Under the pieces are notes generated by a model. It saw nothing but the letters and a program-made list of their open reading frames with translations, was not told where the DNA came from and made no database searches. From Cronobacter universalis NCTC 9529 (GTDB lineage: Bacteria; Pseudomonadota; Gammaproteobacteria; Enterobacterales; Enterobacteriaceae), in contig NZ_CP012257.1 in NCBI RefSeq assembly GCF_001277175.1, positions 2,480,001 to 2,544,000 of the forward strand: 64,000 bases of DNA, in the 5' to 3' direction. Position numbers and translations under genes: made by a program. Positions 49,117-58,835 of the stretch are shown in pieces. Numbering within the stretch: the first letter of the stretch is position 1; the number at the start of each line of letters is the position of its first letter.

Positions 49117-49149
49117 AAAAAATACCCCGGCATGCCGGGGTATTTTTTT
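49117..49149 (+). terminator. Terminator after minCDE
   Basis: AAATACCCCGGCATGCCGGGGTATTT is a perfect palindrome with a T-tract, five bases past minE; it may also serve the convergent rnd gene. Confidence 0.93.
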
Positions 49150-49215
49150 AGCTGCTTCACTGTATATATTCTCAGTGAATTTAACTTTCCCTGTAAATAA
49201 TTACAGGTCATGCCA

Positions 49216-50337
49216 TTAATAATGTTGCAGCAGCGTTTTTAACGCATCGCCTAATAACTCGCCGCGCCAGCCGCTGATTAATTCCGGTAGCTGATTCTGC
49301 GGTTTCAGCTTCCAGTGCCAGTTCAGCAACTGGTTAATCTGGCGGCGCGACGCCATCAGCTCGGCGCTGATCTTGTGCGCCTCGCTCGTCTCCTGCACCA
49401 GCGCTTTGATCTCTTTGAACACTTTGCGATAGCCCGGCATGTCGACCAGATTCGAGAGCGGCTCCGGCAGGGCATCTTCCGGCAACGCCTGCGCTTCGCC
49501 GACCAGCGCCAGCAGCGTCTTGCCGTGGAAGCGGATTTCGCTGCCTGACAGCCCCAGGCCGTCGAGTTCGCCAAGCGAGCCCGGCATATGGCGCGCCACT
49601 TTCCAGAGGTTTTCTTCACGCACCACGAAATTCACCGCCATATCGCGCTCGCGCGCTTTGCGCAGGCGCCAGCCCGCCAGCAGCTTCAGGCAGGCGAGCT
49701 GACGTGGGCGCAACTGCCAGGCGTTGGTGATTTCACGCCACGCCTCGTCAGGATCGAGCACCTCGCCGCGGCGCTGGGTCATCAGGCGGCATTCGTTAAT
49801 GGCGGCGGTCAGCCAGCCGGCGTCGCGCACCTGCTCCATCAGTTTGTGGGCAATCGGCAGCAGATACCAGACGTCCGCCGCCGCGTAATCGCACTGGCGC
49901 TCCGTCAGCGGGCGCGCCAGCCAGTCGGTACGCGACTCGCTTTTATCCAGCGCCACGCCGGTGTGATGTTCCACCAGCGTCGCAAAACCGCAGGAGAGCG
50001 GATGACCGACAAATGAGGCCAGCACCTGAGTGTCGATAAACGGATCGGGCATCATGCCGAACGCGTTCTGGAACACTTCCAGATCTTCGCTGCCCGCATG
50101 GAGGAATTTGTTGACGTTTTGATCCTGCAACAGCGCCTGAAAAGGCGCCCAGTCGGTAATGGTCAGCGGATCGATCAACGCGACGTTTTCGCCGTCATAC
50201 AGCTGGATGAGCCCCAGCTGCGGATAGTAAGTACGGGTACGGACAAATTCGGTGTCCAGCGCCAGGGCGCGCTGCGTGCGTGCGGTCTCGCACAGCGTCG
50301 CCAGCGCGTCATTGGTGGTAATCATCTGGTAATTCAA
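49216..50337 (-). CDS. rnd: Ribonuclease D
   Basis: RNase D is a 3'-5' exonuclease that trims tRNA precursors and other small RNAs. The 373-residue protein has the DEDD exonuclease fold, with Asp28 and Glu30 in ALDTEF as metal ligands, then HAGSEDLEVF, CDYAAADVWYLLP, and two HRDC domains. The start is TTG at 50337 (MNYQMITT), as in E. coli, where the UUG start is established; an internal ATG lies four codons later. It is 71 bp downstream of fadD, with a terminator between. Confidence 0.94.
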   Translation of the reverse strand: MNYQMITTNDALATLCETARTQRALALDTEFVRTRTYYPQLGLIQLYDGENVALIDPLTITDWAPFQALLQDQNVNKFLHAGSEDLEVFQNAFGMMPDPFIDTQVLASFVGHPLSCGFATLVEHHTGVALDKSESRTDWLARPLTERQCDYAAADVWYLLPIAHKLMEQVRDAGWLTAAINECRLMTQRRGEVLDPDEAWREITNAWQLRPRQLACLKLLAGWRLRKARERDMAVNFVVREENLWKVARHMPGSLGELDGLGLSGSEIRFHGKTLLALVGEAQALPEDALPEPLSNLVDMPGYRKVFKEIKALVQETSEAHKISAELMASRRQINQLLNWHWKLKPQNQLPELISGWRGELLGDALKTLLQHY

Positions 50338-50363
50338 ATCGCTCTCTCTTTGTCTGCGCCCAT

Positions 50364-50387
50364 AAAAAACGCCGGTAGAACCGGCGT
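50364..50387 (-). terminator. Terminator after fadD
   Basis: On the minus strand, ACGCCGG/CCGGCGT with a TTCTA loop is followed by TTTTT, 20 bases past the fadD stop and ahead of rnd. Confidence 0.87.
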
Positions 50388-50407
50388 CAGGGCGACGTGA
50401 TTGCAGC

Positions 50408-52093
50408 TCAGGCGGTATTGTCGCCCGCCCGGCGCGCTTCGTCACGTAGTTCTCGTCGTAAAATTTTGCCGACGTTGGATTTTGGCAGCTCAGTGCGAAA
50501 TTCCACCTGTTTCGGTACTTTATAACCCGTCAGGTGACGGCGACAGAAGGTAATCAGCGCCTCTTCCGTAAGCGACGCCTCTTTCTTCACCACGAAGATT
50601 TTCACCAGCTCTCCGCTGGCTTCCGACGGCACGCCCACCGCCGCGACTTCCTGCACGCCGCTGTGCTGCATCACCACATCTTCGATTTCATTCGGATAGA
50701 CGTTAAAACCGGAGACCAGAATCATATCTTTTTTGCGATCGACGATGCGCAGGAAACCTTCTTCATCCATTACCGCGATATCGCCGGTGCGCAGCCAGCC
50801 GTCCTGGATAATCTCATCGGTGGCGTCGGGGCGCTGCCAGTAACCCAGCATCACCTGCGGGCCTTTAATGCACAGCTCGCCAGGCGCGCCAGGCGCCACT
50901 TCGTTGCCCTCGTCGTCAATCAGTTTGACTTCGGTGGACGGCACCGGCAGGCCGATGCTGCCGCTGTGGTAGTCGATGTCGTGCGGGTTGACGCTCACCA
51001 GCGGCGAGCACTCCGTCAGCCCGTAGCCTTCCAGCAGGAACTGGCCGGTCAGTTTCTCCCAGCGCTCCGCGACCGCCTGGTGCACCGGCATGCCGCCGCC
51101 CGCCGAGAGGTGCAGCGAGGAGAAATCGAGCTTGTGGAACTCTTTATTATTCAGCAGCGCGTTAAACAGCGTATTCACGCCGGTCATCGCGGTAAACGGG
51201 TATTTGCCAAGCTCTTTCACCAGCCCCGGGATATCGCGCGGGTTGGTTATCAGCACGTTCTGGCCGCCGAGTTCGATAAACAGCAGGCAGTTCATGGTGA
51301 GCGCGAAAATGTGGTATAGCGGCAGCGCGGTGATCACCAGCTCTTTGCCGCGATGCAGCAGCGGGCCGTATGTGCCGAGCACTTGTTCGAGATTGGCGAG
51401 CATATTGCGGTGCGTCAGCATCGCGCCTTTCGCCACACCCGTGGTGCCGCCGGTGTATTGCAGGAAAGCCAAATCGTCTGGCGTCACTTCCGGCTTGATG
51501 TACTGCATCCGGTAGCCGTTATGCAACGCGCTGCGAAACGAAATGGCGTCCGGCAGGTGATACTTCGGCACCAGGCGTTTCACATACTTGACCACAAAGT
51601 TCACCAGCGTGCCTTTGGCGGTGGAGAGCTGGTCGCCCATGCGCGTCAGAATGACGTGCTTCACCTGGGTTTTATCGACCACTTTTTCCAGGGTGTGCGC
51701 GAAGTTGGAGACAATCACAATCGCGCTGGCGCCGCTGTCGTTAAGCTGATGCTCCAGCTCGCGCGGCGTGTAGAGCGGGTTGACGTTCACGACGATCATC
51801 CCGGCGCGCAGAATGCCGAACAGCGCCACGGGGTATTGCAGGAGGTTAGGCATCATCAGCGCCACGCGATCGCCTTTTTGCAGGCCCAGGCCCTGTTGCA
51901 GCCAGGCGGCGAAGGCGCGGCTGCGCTCTTCCAGCTTACGGAAGGTCATTACCTCGCCCATGTTGGTGAAGGCAGGCTGGTCGGCGTAGCGTGTGCAGGA
52001 TTGCTCAAACAGATCCACCAGGGAGTGATAACGGTCCGGGTTTATCTCCGCCGGAACATCCGCCGGATAACGGTTAAGCCAAACCTTCTTCAA
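50408..52093 (-). CDS. fadD: Long-chain-fatty-acid--CoA ligase FadD
   Basis: FadD activates exogenous long-chain fatty acids to acyl-CoA at the inner membrane for beta-oxidation and for FadR signalling. The 561 residues equal E. coli FadD. The AMP-binding motif [14 protein letters not shown] and the FACS signature region [20 protein letters not shown] are present, with the catalytic lysine in [13 protein letters not shown]. The start is TTG at 52093 ([12 protein letters not shown]) after AGGTGA, as in E. coli; 12 upstream in-frame codons are rejected. A FadR box lies 75-90 bp upstream. Confidence 0.96.
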   Translation of the reverse strand: MKKVWLNRYPADVPAEINPDRYHSLVDLFEQSCTRYADQPAFTNMGEVMTFRKLEERSRAFAAWLQQGLGLQKGDRVALMMPNLLQYPVALFGILRAGMIVVNVNPLYTPRELEHQLNDSGASAIVIVSNFAHTLEKVVDKTQVKHVILTRMGDQLSTAKGTLVNFVVKYVKRLVPKYHLPDAISFRSALHNGYRMQYIKPEVTPDDLAFLQYTGGTTGVAKGAMLTHRNMLANLEQVLGTYGPLLHRGKELVITALPLYHIFALTMNCLLFIELGGQNVLITNPRDIPGLVKELGKYPFTAMTGVNTLFNALLNNKEFHKLDFSSLHLSAGGGMPVHQAVAERWEKLTGQFLLEGYGLTECSPLVSVNPHDIDYHSGSIGLPVPSTEVKLIDDEGNEVAPGAPGELCIKGPQVMLGYWQRPDATDEIIQDGWLRTGDIAVMDEEGFLRIVDRKKDMILVSGFNVYPNEIEDVVMQHSGVQEVAAVGVPSEASGELVKIFVVKKEASLTEEALITFCRRHLTGYKVPKQVEFRTELPKSNVGKILRRELRDEARRAGDNTA

Positions 52094-52166
52094 TGCGTCA
52101 CCTCTGAATGTATTATTCGTCGTCATCACAACCCCAAAACAATAAACACGGCGTTAACATAATATT

Positions 52167-52183
52167 AACTCATTGTACCAGTT
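52167..52183 (-). promoter_or_regulatory. FadR operator upstream of fadD
   Basis: On the minus strand the 17-mer AACTGGTACAATGAGTT matches the FadR box (consensus AACTGGTCNGACCAGTT) in its left half and in the last bases, much as the E. coli fadD site does. It lies in the fadD promoter region. Confidence 0.8.
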
Positions 52184-52252
52184 TATTAATTCACCTGATT
52201 TAAGGTTGCGAAGCGCGTCACTAATTATTTTTGTTATGCCGATAAAACAAAT

Positions 52253-52275
52253 AAACAGCGGACCGGCCGCTGTTT
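52253..52275 (-). terminator. Terminator after yeaY
   Basis: AAACAGCGG/CCGCTGTTT form a 9-bp stem with an ACCGG loop, followed on the minus strand by ATTTGTTTTAT; the T-tract is imperfect. Confidence 0.6.
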
Positions 52276-52298
52276 ATTTTATTTACTAAATCAATGTG

Positions 52299-52883
52299 TT
52301 ACTCAGTTACTACGGTCTGAACCTGTGCCGGGCCGGGATTATACCAGCCCCACGGACCATAACCATAACCCCAGCCGGGACGCGGCCCCCACATCCACGG
52401 ATCGATGGGCTGCGGCGGCATTACCACCTGCTGCGTCACGCGCCAGCGCTTAAAGCCGTTCACCTGCATCACCATAAATTTGTACGGGCTGGCGCCGATT
52501 TTGCCGTCCGCCGTACCGGTAATGGGGCCAACCACCGTCACGAGCTGATTACGGAAGTCCACCGGGTCGAGAAAGCCGCCAACGTCGGCATAGATGCGTC
52601 CTCGCGACGGCTGGCCGAGCAGCGGCCGCGCCGCGCTGTCGAGCGGCAGCGTGGCTATTTCAAGGCGGGTTTTGCCCTTCTCGTTATCGACATTCACCAC
52701 CCGCCCGCCGAAGCGCGCCTCCTGCCCGACGTAGAGCTGCGGCGCGTTCATCACGCGCACCAGATCCTGCTGCGGCGTCGGACTGGTGCCTTTAATCGCG
52801 TCGGGAACGCTGACGCACCCACTGACGAGCAAAACGCTCAGCGCCAGAAACCCACTGCGCATCATTGATTGTTGACCCACCAT
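52299..52883 (-). CDS. yeaY: Slp-family outer-membrane lipoprotein YeaY
   Basis: The 194-residue lipoprotein has a signal peptide with lipobox LVSGC near residue 20. The Slp-family body has [20 protein letters not shown], then [10 protein letters not shown], and ends in a Gly/Trp/Tyr-rich tail ([14 protein letters not shown]). Slp relatives are starvation- or acid-induced outer-membrane proteins; the exact role of YeaY is unknown. The ATG at 52883 follows AAGGAG; a longer frame 5' overlaps tsaB and is rejected. Confidence 0.94.
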   Translation of the reverse strand: MVGQQSMMRSGFLALSVLLVSGCVSVPDAIKGTSPTPQQDLVRVMNAPQLYVGQEARFGGRVVNVDNEKGKTRLEIATLPLDSAARPLLGQPSRGRIYADVGGFLDPVDFRNQLVTVVGPITGTADGKIGASPYKFMVMQVNGFKRWRVTQQVVMPPQPIDPWMWGPRPGWGYGYGPWGWYNPGPAQVQTVVTE

Positions 52884-52923
52884 AAGCGACTCCTTAAACC
52901 CGCCCGCGGCTCGCGTCGGGATG

Positions 52924-53619
52924 TTATTCCCGGCCTGGCAATTTTTTCCACGCCACTTCGTTGCGCAGATAGACCGGTTCTGCATGTTCGACCGCGACAA
53001 CGCGCTGTTGTTCGAACAACCGGCACGCCAGCGGCAACATATCTTCCGCCGCCGGGAGCGTTACCTGCCCGTCGGTAAGCGTAAGCCCGCTGCCGTTCGC
53101 CATATCCGGCCACGCCTGCCAGCCGGTGCCGACCGTCGCCCACGCGCCGCTGAGCGCTTTCAGGCGTTCCGTGACGGCTTCAGGTTTGAGCACCGCTTCG
53201 GTCTCTTCGCCGTGCCAGACGCCCTGCTCATCGCGCTGGTATTCGGCCCAGTAGACTTCGCCCATGCGCGCGTCGATCGCCGCCAGCACGCGAGTCGCGC
53301 CGCTGACGCGCCATGCGCCCTGGGCCATGGTCATCAGCGTCGAGACGCCGACCATCGGCAGTTGTGCGCCGAGCGCCAGCCCCTGCGCGATGCCAATGCC
53401 GATTCGCACGCCGGTGAAACTTCCCGGCCCGCGGCCAAAGGCCAGCGCGTCCATCGCCGCCAGCGCAACGCCGCTTTCGGTGAGGATTTCACTGACCATC
53501 GGCAGAATACGCTGGGTGTGCTCGCGCGGGCAGAGTTCAAAAAGGGCGGACGTTTTACCGTTGTCCCACAAGGCGACGGAACAGGCCTCGGTGGCGGTAT
53601 CAATAGCCAGAATTCGCAT
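52924..53619 (-). CDS. tsaB: tRNA threonylcarbamoyladenosine synthesis protein TsaB
   Basis: TsaB (YeaZ) is the non-catalytic partner of TsaD in the t6A modification of ANN-decoding tRNAs and is essential in E. coli. The 231-residue ASKHA-fold protein begins [20 protein letters not shown], and [20 protein letters not shown] is the conserved dimer and active-site segment. It is followed by yeaY and preceded by yoaA on the same strand, the E. coli order. Confidence 0.96.
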   Translation of the reverse strand: MRILAIDTATEACSVALWDNGKTSALFELCPREHTQRILPMVSEILTESGVALAAMDALAFGRGPGSFTGVRIGIGIAQGLALGAQLPMVGVSTLMTMAQGAWRVSGATRVLAAIDARMGEVYWAEYQRDEQGVWHGEETEAVLKPEAVTERLKALSGAWATVGTGWQAWPDMANGSGLTLTDGQVTLPAAEDMLPLACRLFEQQRVVAVEHAEPVYLRNEVAWKKLPGRE

Positions 53620-53688
53620 GGATCAATAACACTCTTACGCGTCGTGGTGGTTCAAAAAGGGGCGCATCTTATCACAGTCTGGCGCAAA

Positions 53689-55599
53689 TTACTGCCGCGC
53701 CGCGTCGGTGAGAAAGCGCGCCGCCTCGCCGATATCGCGGGTGCGCGGCGTCGGCGGCAGGCTTTTCAGGAACACGGCACCGTAGGGGCGCATCACCAGG
53801 CGGTTGTCGCAAATCACCAGCACGCCGCGGTCGTCGACGTCGCGGATAAGCCGCCCGACGCCCTGCTTGAGCGTGATGACCGCCTCCGGCAACTGGACTT
53901 CATCAAACGGATCGCCGCCGCGCAGGCGACAATCTTCCATCCGCGCTTTCAACAGCGGATCGTCCGGCGAGGTGAACGGCAGTTTGTCGATAATCACCAG
54001 CGACAGCGCGTCGCCACGCACGTCTACGCCTTCCCAGAAGCTGCTTGTCGCCACCAGCAGCGCGTTGCCCGCGCTAATAAACTGCTCCAGCAGCTGGCTT
54101 TTGCTGGTTTCGCCCTGCAAAAGCACCGGCAGCGTCATGGTGGCGCGGAATTGCTCGGCCAGGTCACGCATCATCGCGTGTGACGTGCAGAGCATAAAGC
54201 AGCGCCCCTGGTTGGCTTCAATCAGCGGTTGTAACATTCGCGCCAGCGCTTTTCCGGCCTGCGGCTGGTTAGTCTGCGGCAGGCCGCGCGGCACGCAGAG
54301 CAGCGCCTGGCGGGCATAATCGAACGGGCTTGGCAGCAGCAGGGTTTGCGCCTCGTGAATACCAAGCCGATCCGTGAAGTGATGCAAGTCGTCATTCACC
54401 GAGAGCGTGGCGGAGGTGAAAATCCAGCTGCCGCCCTTTTCGGCGATCACGTCCTGGAATTTATCCGCGACGGTAAGCGGCGTGAGGGCCAGCGTAAAGT
54501 GGCGCGAGTTGCACTCATACCAGTAGCTGTAGCCCGGCTGATTGATCTCTTTTAAGCGTTTAAGGCGCGCGCGGTAGAGCGTGGCGCGCTCAAAGGCGGC
54601 GTCCAGCAGCGCCGAGCGGCCAAGCGACAGCTTCGCCACGTCGTAGCAGAGCTCCAGCGCGTCATCGAGCAGCAGCAGCGCGCGGCTGATGGAGGCATCC
54701 GCCAGCAGTTCGCGCAGGTTGCCGCGAAAGCCGGGGTCACCCAGCTGGAGCCTGAAATCCTGCGTGCTTTGCGCCAGACGGTCGGCGCACTTTTGCAACT
54801 GCTGGGTATCTTTCACCTCGGTGCGGTAGGCGATGATAATGTCTCTCGCGAGATCAAGCAGCTGGCGGCTGGAGAGCGACTGGCCGAAATACTGGCTGGC
54901 GATATCCGGCAACTGATGGGCTTCGTCGAAAATAATCACCTCAGCCTCCGGGATAAGCTCCGCGAAGCCGCTCTCTTTGACCACCATATCGGCGAGAAAC
55001 AGGTGATGGTTCACCACCACCACGTCGGCTTCCATCGCCTTTTTACGCGCTTTCACCACAAAGCAGTCTTTATAGAGCGGGCAGTCGGTGCCAAGGCAGT
55101 TATCGTTGGTGCTGGTGACGAGCGGCCAGACGGGGGCGTCTTCCGCCACGCGTCCGCAGGTGCTGATATCGCCATCGACGGTTTCGTTGGCCCAGCCGCG
55201 CAGCTGGATAACGTCGCTCAAGGTCTGTACCGGCAGATCGCCGCCCGCCAGCGCCTGTTGCTCCAGGCGCTCAAGGCACAGGTAGTTGGAGCGCCCTTTC
55301 AGGAGCGCCAGGCGGCCTTTGTACTCCAGCGCTTTGGCGACCGTGGGCAGATCGCGGCTGTAGAGCTGATCCTGCAACGCTTTCGAGCCGGTGGAGACAA
55401 TCACTTTCTTACCGGCGCGCAGCGCGGGCGCCAGATAGGCGTAAGTTTTCCCGGTCCCGGTGCCCGCTTCCACCACCAGCGGCTTCGCGGCCTCAATGGC
55501 GGCGCTGACCGCCTGCGCCATCTGGCGCTGCGGCTCACGCGGTTTAAAGCCGGGAATCGCGTTGGCCAGCTGGCCATCTGCTGCAAAATCGTCTGTCAC
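53689..55599 (-). CDS. yoaA: DinG-like Fe-S DNA helicase YoaA
   Basis: YoaA is an XPD/DinG-type 5'-3' helicase that pairs with the clamp-loader subunit HolC in repair of stalled replication. The 636 residues include Walker A EAGTGTGKT (44-52), DEAH (225-228) and four cysteines spaced for a 4Fe-4S cluster (about 108, 168, 173 and 179). The C-terminal helicase half has GVGRLIRD. Its start is divergent from yoaB. Confidence 0.96.
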   Translation of the reverse strand: MTDDFAADGQLANAIPGFKPREPQRQMAQAVSAAIEAAKPLVVEAGTGTGKTYAYLAPALRAGKKVIVSTGSKALQDQLYSRDLPTVAKALEYKGRLALLKGRSNYLCLERLEQQALAGGDLPVQTLSDVIQLRGWANETVDGDISTCGRVAEDAPVWPLVTSTNDNCLGTDCPLYKDCFVVKARKKAMEADVVVVNHHLFLADMVVKESGFAELIPEAEVIIFDEAHQLPDIASQYFGQSLSSRQLLDLARDIIIAYRTEVKDTQQLQKCADRLAQSTQDFRLQLGDPGFRGNLRELLADASISRALLLLDDALELCYDVAKLSLGRSALLDAAFERATLYRARLKRLKEINQPGYSYWYECNSRHFTLALTPLTVADKFQDVIAEKGGSWIFTSATLSVNDDLHHFTDRLGIHEAQTLLLPSPFDYARQALLCVPRGLPQTNQPQAGKALARMLQPLIEANQGRCFMLCTSHAMMRDLAEQFRATMTLPVLLQGETSKSQLLEQFISAGNALLVATSSFWEGVDVRGDALSLVIIDKLPFTSPDDPLLKARMEDCRLRGGDPFDEVQLPEAVITLKQGVGRLIRDVDDRGVLVICDNRLVMRPYGAVFLKSLPPTPRTRDIGEAARFLTDAARQ

Positions 55600-55729
55600 A
55601 CTGCCCCCTGGTTAAATTGCCAGTGATTATGTCAGGGCGGCCACGCTTACGCCAGCCGAACAGATGACGGCGCTCGCGCTTTATGGCAGGCTTGCACCCT
55701 GCTAAACAGAACAGGAAAAGGAAACAGCG

Positions 55730-56074
55730 ATGACAATCGTGCGTATCGATCCCGCAGATCGTTGGTCTGACGCGGTGATTCACAACCAGACGATTTACTA
55801 CACCGGCGTGCCGGAAAATCTCGATGGCGACGCTTACGAACAAACCGCCAATACGCTGGCGCAAATCGACACCCTGTTAACCGCGCAGGGCAGCGACAAA
55901 TCCCGCATTCTTGACGCCACGATTTTTCTGGCCGACGGCGACGACTTCGCGCTGATGAATAAAGCGTGGGATGAGTGGGTGGTGGCAGGCTGTGCGCCGG
56001 TACGCTGCACCGTGCAGGCCCGCCTGATGAATCCGCGCTATAAAGTGGAAATCAAAATCATCGCCGCCGTGTAA
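55730..56074 (+). CDS. yoaB: RidA-family protein YoaB
   Basis: The 114-residue protein belongs to the RidA/YjgF/UK114 family, whose members hydrolyse reactive enamine/imine intermediates of amino-acid metabolism. The active-site arginine is present in the APVRCTVQARL segment. It equals E. coli YoaB in length and in divergence from yoaA. The ATG follows AAGGAAA. It is convergent with the five-gene accessory operon, 12 bases away; E. coli has yoaC here instead. Confidence 0.94.
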   Translation: MTIVRIDPADRWSDAVIHNQTIYYTGVPENLDGDAYEQTANTLAQIDTLLTAQGSDKSRILDATIFLADGDDFALMNKAWDEWVVAGCAPVRCTVQARLMNPRYKVEIKIIAAV

Positions 56075-56086
56075 TACCCATGGCCG

Positions 56087-56749
56087 TCACCGTTCGCCGG
56101 TGGCGGTTTCTTCTCTTTCTGTCTTCTGCGTGTTTTCACATCGCAAGGCGCCTTGCGCCAAAGAACGAGCCAGCATCCTACGCGCCAGCATACCAGCCAG
56201 CAGCGTCAGCGCGACGCCGCCAACCAAATCAACAAAAAGATGCCGGCGCAGCTGCAAAATCGACACGCCGATCGCCGCGCCCCAGAGCACAGCGGCCAGC
56301 GTATAGCGCCACTGTCCGCGTTTACTGATGCCCCAGACCATCAGCAGCGTGAGCGCCATATGCAGCGACGGGAAGCAGTTCTGCGCAGAGTCCACCGCCA
56401 GCAGGATACGCAGCGCGTCAGCGCTGATGCCCTCGCCGCTGACGGCGGGGTACGCCATCGTCGTGGGCCACGCCAGATAGATAGCTCCGGCAAACAGCGC
56501 CGCCAGTTGGGTCGCGCGCATCAGCCATTTCACTTCTGCGCGCGGGGTCAGCCAGTAGCCTGCGGGAACGAGCAGGAAAAACGACATATAGAGCCAGATG
56601 GCCGAGGGCGTGAAATCCAGCAGCGTGTCGAACCACAGCGGCGGCAGCTTATGTCCGGCGCGCTGGAGCAGATCGGTCGTGAAATAGACCACGCCGACGC
56701 TTCCCCACCCCAGCAGCAGGGATTTCAGGCGATAACCCGTTTCGTTCAT
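56087..56749 (-). CDS. PAP2-superfamily membrane phosphatase/phosphotransferase-like protein, last gene of the lipid-type operon
   Basis: The 220 residues contain about five or six hydrophobic segments. The phosphatase motifs are FPSLHMALTLL and RRHLFVDLVGG, with the catalytic histidines; the first (KxxxxxxRP) motif is not evident, as in the inositolphosphotransferase-like PAP2_3 group. A cytoplasmic Arg-rich tail follows. The ATG at 56749 overlaps the stop of the upstream gene by four bases. It presumably acts on a lipid phosphate or transfers a head group made with the operon's products; this is inference. Confidence 0.82.
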   Translation of the reverse strand: MNETGYRLKSLLLGWGSVGVVYFTTDLLQRAGHKLPPLWFDTLLDFTPSAIWLYMSFFLLVPAGYWLTPRAEVKWLMRATQLAALFAGAIYLAWPTTMAYPAVSGEGISADALRILLAVDSAQNCFPSLHMALTLLMVWGISKRGQWRYTLAAVLWGAAIGVSILQLRRHLFVDLVGGVALTLLAGMLARRMLARSLAQGALRCENTQKTEREETATGER

Positions 56750-58032
56750 ACGCGCTTCCTCATGCGCACGATACGCCGCCGCTTGGCCCCGGCGGCGGCT
56801 TCCGGGACCTGCGATAAAAGCGTCCAGTGGAGGACGCCGCACGCCACGCCCTGTTGTTCAAAAAGCGCGATCAGCGCGGCCTGCGCCTGCGCGCGCTGCG
56901 CGTCGTCGGCCTCGACGATAAGCGTCAGGCGCTCCGCGCCGTGCTGGATAAGCCGGTAATCCGCCGAGAAGGGCAGAACGCGCGCCAGCGCCCGGTTGCA
57001 GAGATCGCCGAAAATCGCGCGCTCGCCGCCCTGGCCATCCGGCAGCAGGAGTTGATCGTCCTCTCGCCCTTCAATATGCGCCAGCGCCAGCGACGGATCG
57101 CCGCAGGCGCACGGCGTCTCGCGTACCGCCAGCACATCGTCCAGCCGGTAACGCACGATGGGCTGCGTGGTGCGGGTAAAATCGGTAATGACCGGGACAA
57201 AACGGCGCGCATCCAGCCACTCTTTTTCAACATGGATAAACGCCTCGTTCAGGTGCAATACCCCGTGCGCGCAGGTGGCGGCGAGAAAACCTTCGGTCGC
57301 CTGATACACTTCGCCGACGTCAGGAAAAACGTTTTCCAGCAGCGCGCGGTCCTGCGCGTCGAGCACTTCCGCCACGGAAATGACTTTCTTTGGCGCAATC
57401 TTCAGCTCGCCTGCCTGGACGGCCAGTGCCAGCGCGCGCAACACCTGCGCAGGCGCAACGATAATCGACGGCGATTCGGCTTCAAGCCGTGTGAGCAGCG
57501 CCTCGAAGGGCTCAAAGAGATCGTAAAAACCGAGGCTCAGCCAGCGGCTATTCACGCTCTGATAGAGGTTATTATCGGCGCGCAAAAAGAGCGCCACCCG
57601 CTCGCCTGCAAAGAGGCCGTCAGGCAGCATTTTCGCGAGCATGGCGCCTGCCCACAGCGCCTGTTCCTGCGGGCTGACCGCGAAAATCCCGCGCCGCCCG
57701 GATGTGCCGCTCGACAGTCCCACGCTGTAGCGCCCGACCGTCGGCGTAAAATTGCGGTCGTTTTCGCTCTTAAGCGCGCACGCCATCACGTCCGCCGCTT
57801 TCAGACCGCCGGTGTTCATCTCATCGAAATGCGCCATCATCCGCGCTTTGTCCATCCCCGGCCATTCGCGAAACGGCAGCGTACTGTAACGCCTGAACCA
57901 CGGGCTTTTCGCCAGCACGCGCGCGGCAAACCGCCCAAGCTGTTTTTGCTGGTAGCGCTCCAGCGCCGCGCGGCTGTGAAAACGCAGACGTTTAACACGG
58001 AAATAGTGCCAGAGCATGGCGAGCTTATTCAC
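56746..58032 (-). CDS. CoF390-synthetase/PaaK-like adenylate-forming enzyme
   Basis: The 428-residue protein belongs to the F390-synthetase-related branch of the ANL adenylating superfamily (with phenylacetate-CoA ligase and LuxE). The nucleotide loop is VGLSSGTSGRRG (about residues 103-114), YQATEG is the A5-like motif, and TQPIVRYRLDDV the hinge-region aspartate motif. It probably activates a carboxylic acid as an acyl-AMP. The GTG start at 58032 overlaps the preceding stop (GTGA), and its own stop overlaps the PAP2 start. Confidence 0.82.
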   Translation of the reverse strand: MNKLAMLWHYFRVKRLRFHSRAALERYQQKQLGRFAARVLAKSPWFRRYSTLPFREWPGMDKARMMAHFDEMNTGGLKAADVMACALKSENDRNFTPTVGRYSVGLSSGTSGRRGIFAVSPQEQALWAGAMLAKMLPDGLFAGERVALFLRADNNLYQSVNSRWLSLGFYDLFEPFEALLTRLEAESPSIIVAPAQVLRALALAVQAGELKIAPKKVISVAEVLDAQDRALLENVFPDVGEVYQATEGFLAATCAHGVLHLNEAFIHVEKEWLDARRFVPVITDFTRTTQPIVRYRLDDVLAVRETPCACGDPSLALAHIEGREDDQLLLPDGQGGERAIFGDLCNRALARVLPFSADYRLIQHGAERLTLIVEADDAQRAQAQAALIALFEQQGVACGVLHWTLLSQVPEAAAGAKRRRIVRMRKRV

Positions 58033-58835
58033 AGGTCGCCCTCGTGCGCGAGACGGATCTCCGCGCCGCCGTCGCGCCAGAGCTGGTGCAGTAAGTCGAG
58101 CGTGCGCGCAGCGGCCGCCGGATCGGCAATCACCAGATTCGCAAGCCGCGACGGGCCGCGCTGTTCGCGGTAGCTGACCGGCGACCAGGCGGCGTCGGCC
58201 GCGAGCAGCACCCAGCCGTTATCCGTCAGCACAAACGCGCCGATATGCCCGGCGGCGTGGCCCGGCAGCGACACCAGTAACACCTCGCCGTTGCTGCCTG
58301 GCAATAAGAAGCCAGTATCAAACGGCGCGAGCGCGGCGGGCAACGCCACGCGCTCAAAGCCCTCGATAAAGCTGACCGCGTTTTCAAAATTCTCCGGGAT
58401 AAGCCCTGGCACGAACGCCTGGCGCAGCGCGGCAAACCCGCGCAGCGTGCGCGTCTGCGCCCAGCCTTCTCCCGAGCAGATAAAGCGGTTATCCGCGAAA
58501 TCGCGCAGCCCGGCGATATGGTCGGCGTGAAAGTGCGAGAGGATCAGCGCGTCGATGTCAGCAGGGCGATAGCCTTTCGCCGCAAGCTGGCGCACCAGCG
58601 ACTGTTCCGGGGAGAAGTAAACCGGCGTCACGCGGCGATAAAGTTGATAGATCCCGCGGCGGGTGTAGTCGTCAAACCACGAGGCGTAGCCGGTATCCCA
58701 CAGCCAGCGTTTGCCGCCCGCTTCGATAAGGCTCGCGCGGGCCGGAAATTTACAGGTTTTCCATGCCGCGCCCTTGAGCGCGATACAGCCCAGATGGGTG
58801 CAATAACCCGTTTCAAACGTCGTAATCGTGGCCAT
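58029..58835 (-). CDS. MBL-fold hydrolase, AHL-lactonase-like
   Basis: The 268-residue metallo-hydrolase has metal ligands SHFHADH (His101, His103, Asp105, His106), LPGHAAGH (His193), Asp214 in AADAAW and a C-terminal AHEGD histidine, the ligand order of AiiA/AttM-type lactonases. In its operon it could open a lactone, hydrolyse a thioester or release the product. The ATG directly follows the stop of the reductase gene with no gap, and its stop overlaps the next start. Confidence 0.84.
   Translation of the reverse strand: MATITTFETGYCTHLGCIALKGAAWKTCKFPARASLIEAGGKRWLWDTGYASWFDDYTRRGIYQLYRRVTPVYFSPEQSLVRQLAAKGYRPADIDALILSHFHADHIAGLRDFADNRFICSGEGWAQTRTLRGFAALRQAFVPGLIPENFENAVSFIEGFERVALPAALAPFDTGFLLPGSNGEVLLVSLPGHAAGHIGAFVLTDNGWVLLAADAAWSPVSYREQRGPSRLANLVIADPAAAARTLDLLHQLWRDGGAEIRLAHEGDL

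Noticed and set aside
52921..54183. 420-codon plus-strand frame opposite tsaB and yoaA
   Set aside because: It spans two well-supported genes on the other strand and has shadow composition.
56827..58173. 448-codon plus-strand frame opposite the adenylate-forming enzyme
   Set aside because: Shadow of the minus-strand operon; no start signal or family resemblance.
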